6,582 nucleotides of DNA from assembly GCA_026421135.1 (NCBI GenBank), contig JAPKCR010000131.1, forward strand, positions 1 through 6,582, in the 5' to 3' direction. The notes under the pieces are model-generated. The model was not told where the DNA came from and did no database searches. It was given only the letters and a program-made list of their open reading frames with translations. This document shows positions 4,648 to 6,582 of the stretch, piece by piece. Both the position numbers and the translations under genes were made by a program. The first letter of the stretch is position 1, and every line of letters starts with the position of its first letter. Origin of the DNA: Sulfitobacter sp. GTDB taxonomy: Bacteria > Pseudomonadota > Alphaproteobacteria > Rhodobacterales > Rhodobacteraceae.

Positions 4648-6582
4648 CTAAACGGCGATCTTACCGCCCCCTTTTTTGGTGACGACCAAGACCGCCGGGC
4701 GCGGCGGCATGGCGGGATCAAAATCAGGCCAGCGGGTCGCTGGGTCGTCAAAGGTGCTGTTGCGTTCGAACCCGGCAAGGTTCTTGGTACCGTCCGTCCC
4801 CGGATGCTGAACCGCGACAAACAGTGTTTCACCGTCATCGGTAAAGTAGGGGCCGCACATCTCGCCTCCTACCGGGCAGCGAAAGAACAGCTTGGATGTG
4901 CCACGCCCGTCACCTTCGGTCTCGACCGCATAAAGGCCATCAGACTTGCCCGTCTTGTCCCATCTACCGCCCTGATCGGTGCTGACCCAAAGCCGCCCGT
5001 CGGCATCAAAAGTGCAGTTGTCGGGGCTGCTGAACCATCCGTTTTCAGACGTTTCGGGGTTCCAATACGCGCCGACCTCGGCCAGCGATGGGTCGCCGCA
5101 TTTGACAAGGATCGACCATGTACCAGCGGTTGCCGCGTGGTTGCCGCCGTCTTCCTTGATCTCGATAATGTGGCCAAAGCTGTTTTCGGCGCGGGGGTTT
5201 GCCGGGTTCCGGTCGTCCTTGCCGCGTTTGGTGTTGTTGGTCAGCATAATATAAGCTGTGCCATCGCCGCGCGGCTGTGCGTCTTCGGGGCGGTCCATGG
5301 GGGTTGCGCCCAACAGATCTGCGGCAATGCGCGTGTCGATCAACACGTCACCTTGATCGTTGAACCCGTTTTCTGCGGTCAATGGCCCCATACCATGGAT
5401 CAGGGGTAGCCAACCAACGGTTCCGTCTTCGTCAAAGCGTGCGACATAGAGCGTGCCATCGCTTAGCAGCTTGCCATTTGCTGCGCGGTCGTCGGATACG
5501 TTGCCACCAGAGACGTATTTATATTGGTACTCAAATCGGTTGTCGTCGCCCATATAAACCACCAGACGTCCATCGCTGGAGACTGTCGTCTCGGCACCCT
5601 CATGACAGAAACGGCCCAAAGCGGTGTGCTTGATCGGGGTCGAGGTCGGGTCCGAAGGGTCCACTTCGACGACCCAGCCGAATTTGTTGGGCGCGTGGGG
5701 TTCTTTATCGACGTTGAACCGATCATGCGAGGCACCCCAGTTGTACCACATGCCGGGAACACCATAGCGCTTGTAAGATGCCGCTTGGATGGCGTCCTCA
5801 GGGATAACGGGCTTGCTGTCCGCATCCAGATCATTGGACCAGAAATACCCGTGAAAGTTTTCCTCGGCCATCAGCCAGGTGCCCCATGGTGTCAGGCCGC
5901 CAGCGCAGTTGTTCAGCGTACCGATCACCTTGGTGCCAGTGGGGTCGTCATTGGTTTGCAGACGCGCGTGACCGGCGGCGGGGCCGTCAAGGGTCATCGC
6001 AGTGTCCAGTGGGGTGATGCGGCGGTTCATCTTGCCATCGCGCACAACCTGCCACGCGCCAGAGGCATCCTTTGCGATCTCGACAACCGACCCACCATGA
6101 GCGGCCATTTCGATGTCGATCAATTCAGGTGTCATGCCGGAAAACCCGACCCTGTCCTGACGGCCAAGACCGGGGAACATCATTTCTTCGTTGGTGTATT
6201 CGTGGTTCACACACAGCAGACCACGGGAACCATCCTCGTTCAGCGGCACAAAGCCAACGTAGTCGTTGTTATAGCCAAACTGTTTCAATTGGGCGGCGGC
6301 GGTCTGGTTCATCACGTCGAACTCAGGCGCATCGGCAGTTATCGGATCCCCCCACCGCAACAAGACCTTCGCGTCATAGCCATCGGCCACGTGGTGGTTT
6401 TCGTCGTTGCCCCAAGCCAATTCGTCAAATGCATAGCGATTGCTGTGGGCGGCGGCGTTTGCCTGATGCGGTGCTACCAGCGCAGAGGTGCCAAACAATG
6501 TGGTTGTCGCAGTCACACCCAACATGCCGCGCAGGACCTCACGGCGGCCATAGCGGGCATTGATTACATCGCCAATCGTGCG
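4648..6582 (-). CDS. phoX: PhoX-family alkaline phosphatase (partial, start outside the window)
   Basis: The minus-strand frame is open from the right edge to TAG at 4650-4648, 644 visible residues. The protein belongs to the PhoX (DUF839) family of periplasmic alkaline phosphatases, which use iron and calcium to release phosphate from phosphoesters. The first visible residues, RTIGDVINARYGRREVLRG, lead into a hydrophobic stretch ending near HQANA. GRREVLRG is a twin-arginine signal, so Tat export of the folded protein is expected. The ATG at 6525 lies after this motif and is therefore internal. Counting from that Met, a family landmark is NNCAGGLTPWGTWLMAEEN (205-223), whose C207 corresponds to the iron-ligand cysteine of PhoX. 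Further conserved-looking segments are CHEGAE (307-312), YMGDD (324-328), and SSPDNCTFDADGRLWVSTDQ (499-518). The C-terminus looks complete. The promoter and any Pho box are beyond the window. Confidence 0.92.
   Translation of the reverse strand, partial: RTIGDVINARYGRREVLRGMLGVTATTTLFGTSALVAPHQANAAAHSNRYAFDELAWGNDENHHVADGYDAKVLLRWGDPITADAPEFDVMNQTAAAQLKQFGYNNDYVGFVPLNEDGSRGLLCVNHEYTNEEMMFPGLGRQDRVGFSGMTPELIDIEMAAHGGSVVEIAKDASGAWQVVRDGKMNRRITPLDTAMTLDGPAAGHARLQTNDDPTGTKVIGTLNNCAGGLTPWGTWLMAEENFHGYFWSNDLDADSKPVIPEDAIQAASYKRYGVPGMWYNWGASHDRFNVDKEPHAPNKFGWVVEVDPSDPTSTPIKHTALGRFCHEGAETTVSSDGRLVVYMGDDNRFEYQYKYVSGGNVSDDRAANGKLLSDGTLYVARFDEDGTVGWLPLIHGMGPLTAENGFNDQGDVLIDTRIAADLLGATPMDRPEDAQPRGDGTAYIMLTNNTKRGKDDRNPANPRAENSFGHIIEIKEDGGNHAATAGTWSILVKCGDPSLAEVGAYWNPETSENGWFSSPDNCTFDADGRLWVSTDQGGRWDKTGKSDGLYAVETEGDGRGTSKLFFRCPVGGEMCGPYFTDDGETLFVAVQHPGTDGTKNLAGFERNSTFDDPATRWPDFDPAMPPRPAVLVVTKKGGGKIAV

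Noticed and set aside
4540..5409. A 289-codon plus-strand open frame antisense to phoX
   Set aside because: It lies opposite a strongly conserved PhoX frame, its start is in the arsR upstream region, it covers the hairpin, and its product has no recognisable domain; long antisense frames are common in GC-rich genes.
6072..6563. A 163-codon plus-strand open frame opposite the phoX 5' part
   Set aside because: Arg/Ser/His-rich product typical of a GC-rich antisense shadow; the minus strand encodes the conserved PhoX frame and Tat signal.

Overview
The window looks like a chromosomal segment from an alphaproteobacterium, most likely a marine Rhodobacterales (Roseobacter-group) species. The reasons are the fairly GC-rich codon use, the Zur/Znu protein sequences, the AT-rich Zur-type palindromes, and the mix of a PhoX-family alkaline phosphatase with zinc uptake genes and an ArsR/ArsP-type pair. 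This assignment is an inference from family resemblance; nothing in the window proves the genus.

Layout from left to right: (1) the last 23 codons of a plus-strand gene that resembles the C-terminus of a RidA/YjgF-family protein. It ends in the same CTAG tetranucleotide that gives the stop of the convergent znuB. (2) A complete high-affinity zinc uptake locus. On the minus strand, zur, znuC and znuB form a tightly coupled operon (4-bp ATGA overlap, then TGATG). znuA lies on the plus strand, diverging from zur across an 84-bp control region with two different GTTATA-type palindromes. (3) A minus-strand pair, an ArsR-family repressor gene followed by a PF03773 (ArsP/DUF318-type) permease gene, again joined by an ATGA overlap. 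The permease gene meets znuA tail to tail with only 5 bp between the stops. (4) A 144-bp intergenic region with an AT-rich promoter/operator for arsR and a perfect 14-bp-arm inverted repeat downstream of phoX. (5) A large minus-strand phoX-type gene whose 5' end, including the true start, lies beyond the right edge of the window. Its visible N-terminus carries a twin-arginine export signal.

How it works together: ZnuA captures periplasmic Zn(II), ZnuB carries it across the inner membrane, and ZnuC supplies ATP hydrolysis. Zur with bound zinc is expected to repress both znuA and its own operon from the shared divergent region. The arsR-arsP pair is a separate metal(loid) resistance unit. The vicinal cysteines of the repressor suggest As(III)/Sb(III)-type sensing, and the permease is probably an exporter, perhaps of an organic arsenical. 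PhoX would release phosphate from organic phosphoesters in the periplasm. Every stretch is accounted for by genes or short control regions; no tRNA, rRNA, CRISPR array or mobile element was seen. The content is largely ordinary; the most notable details are the two-operator divergent region, the histidine-rich tail of ZnuC built from an 18-bp repeat, the near-leaderless look of arsR, and the unexplained long hairpin.
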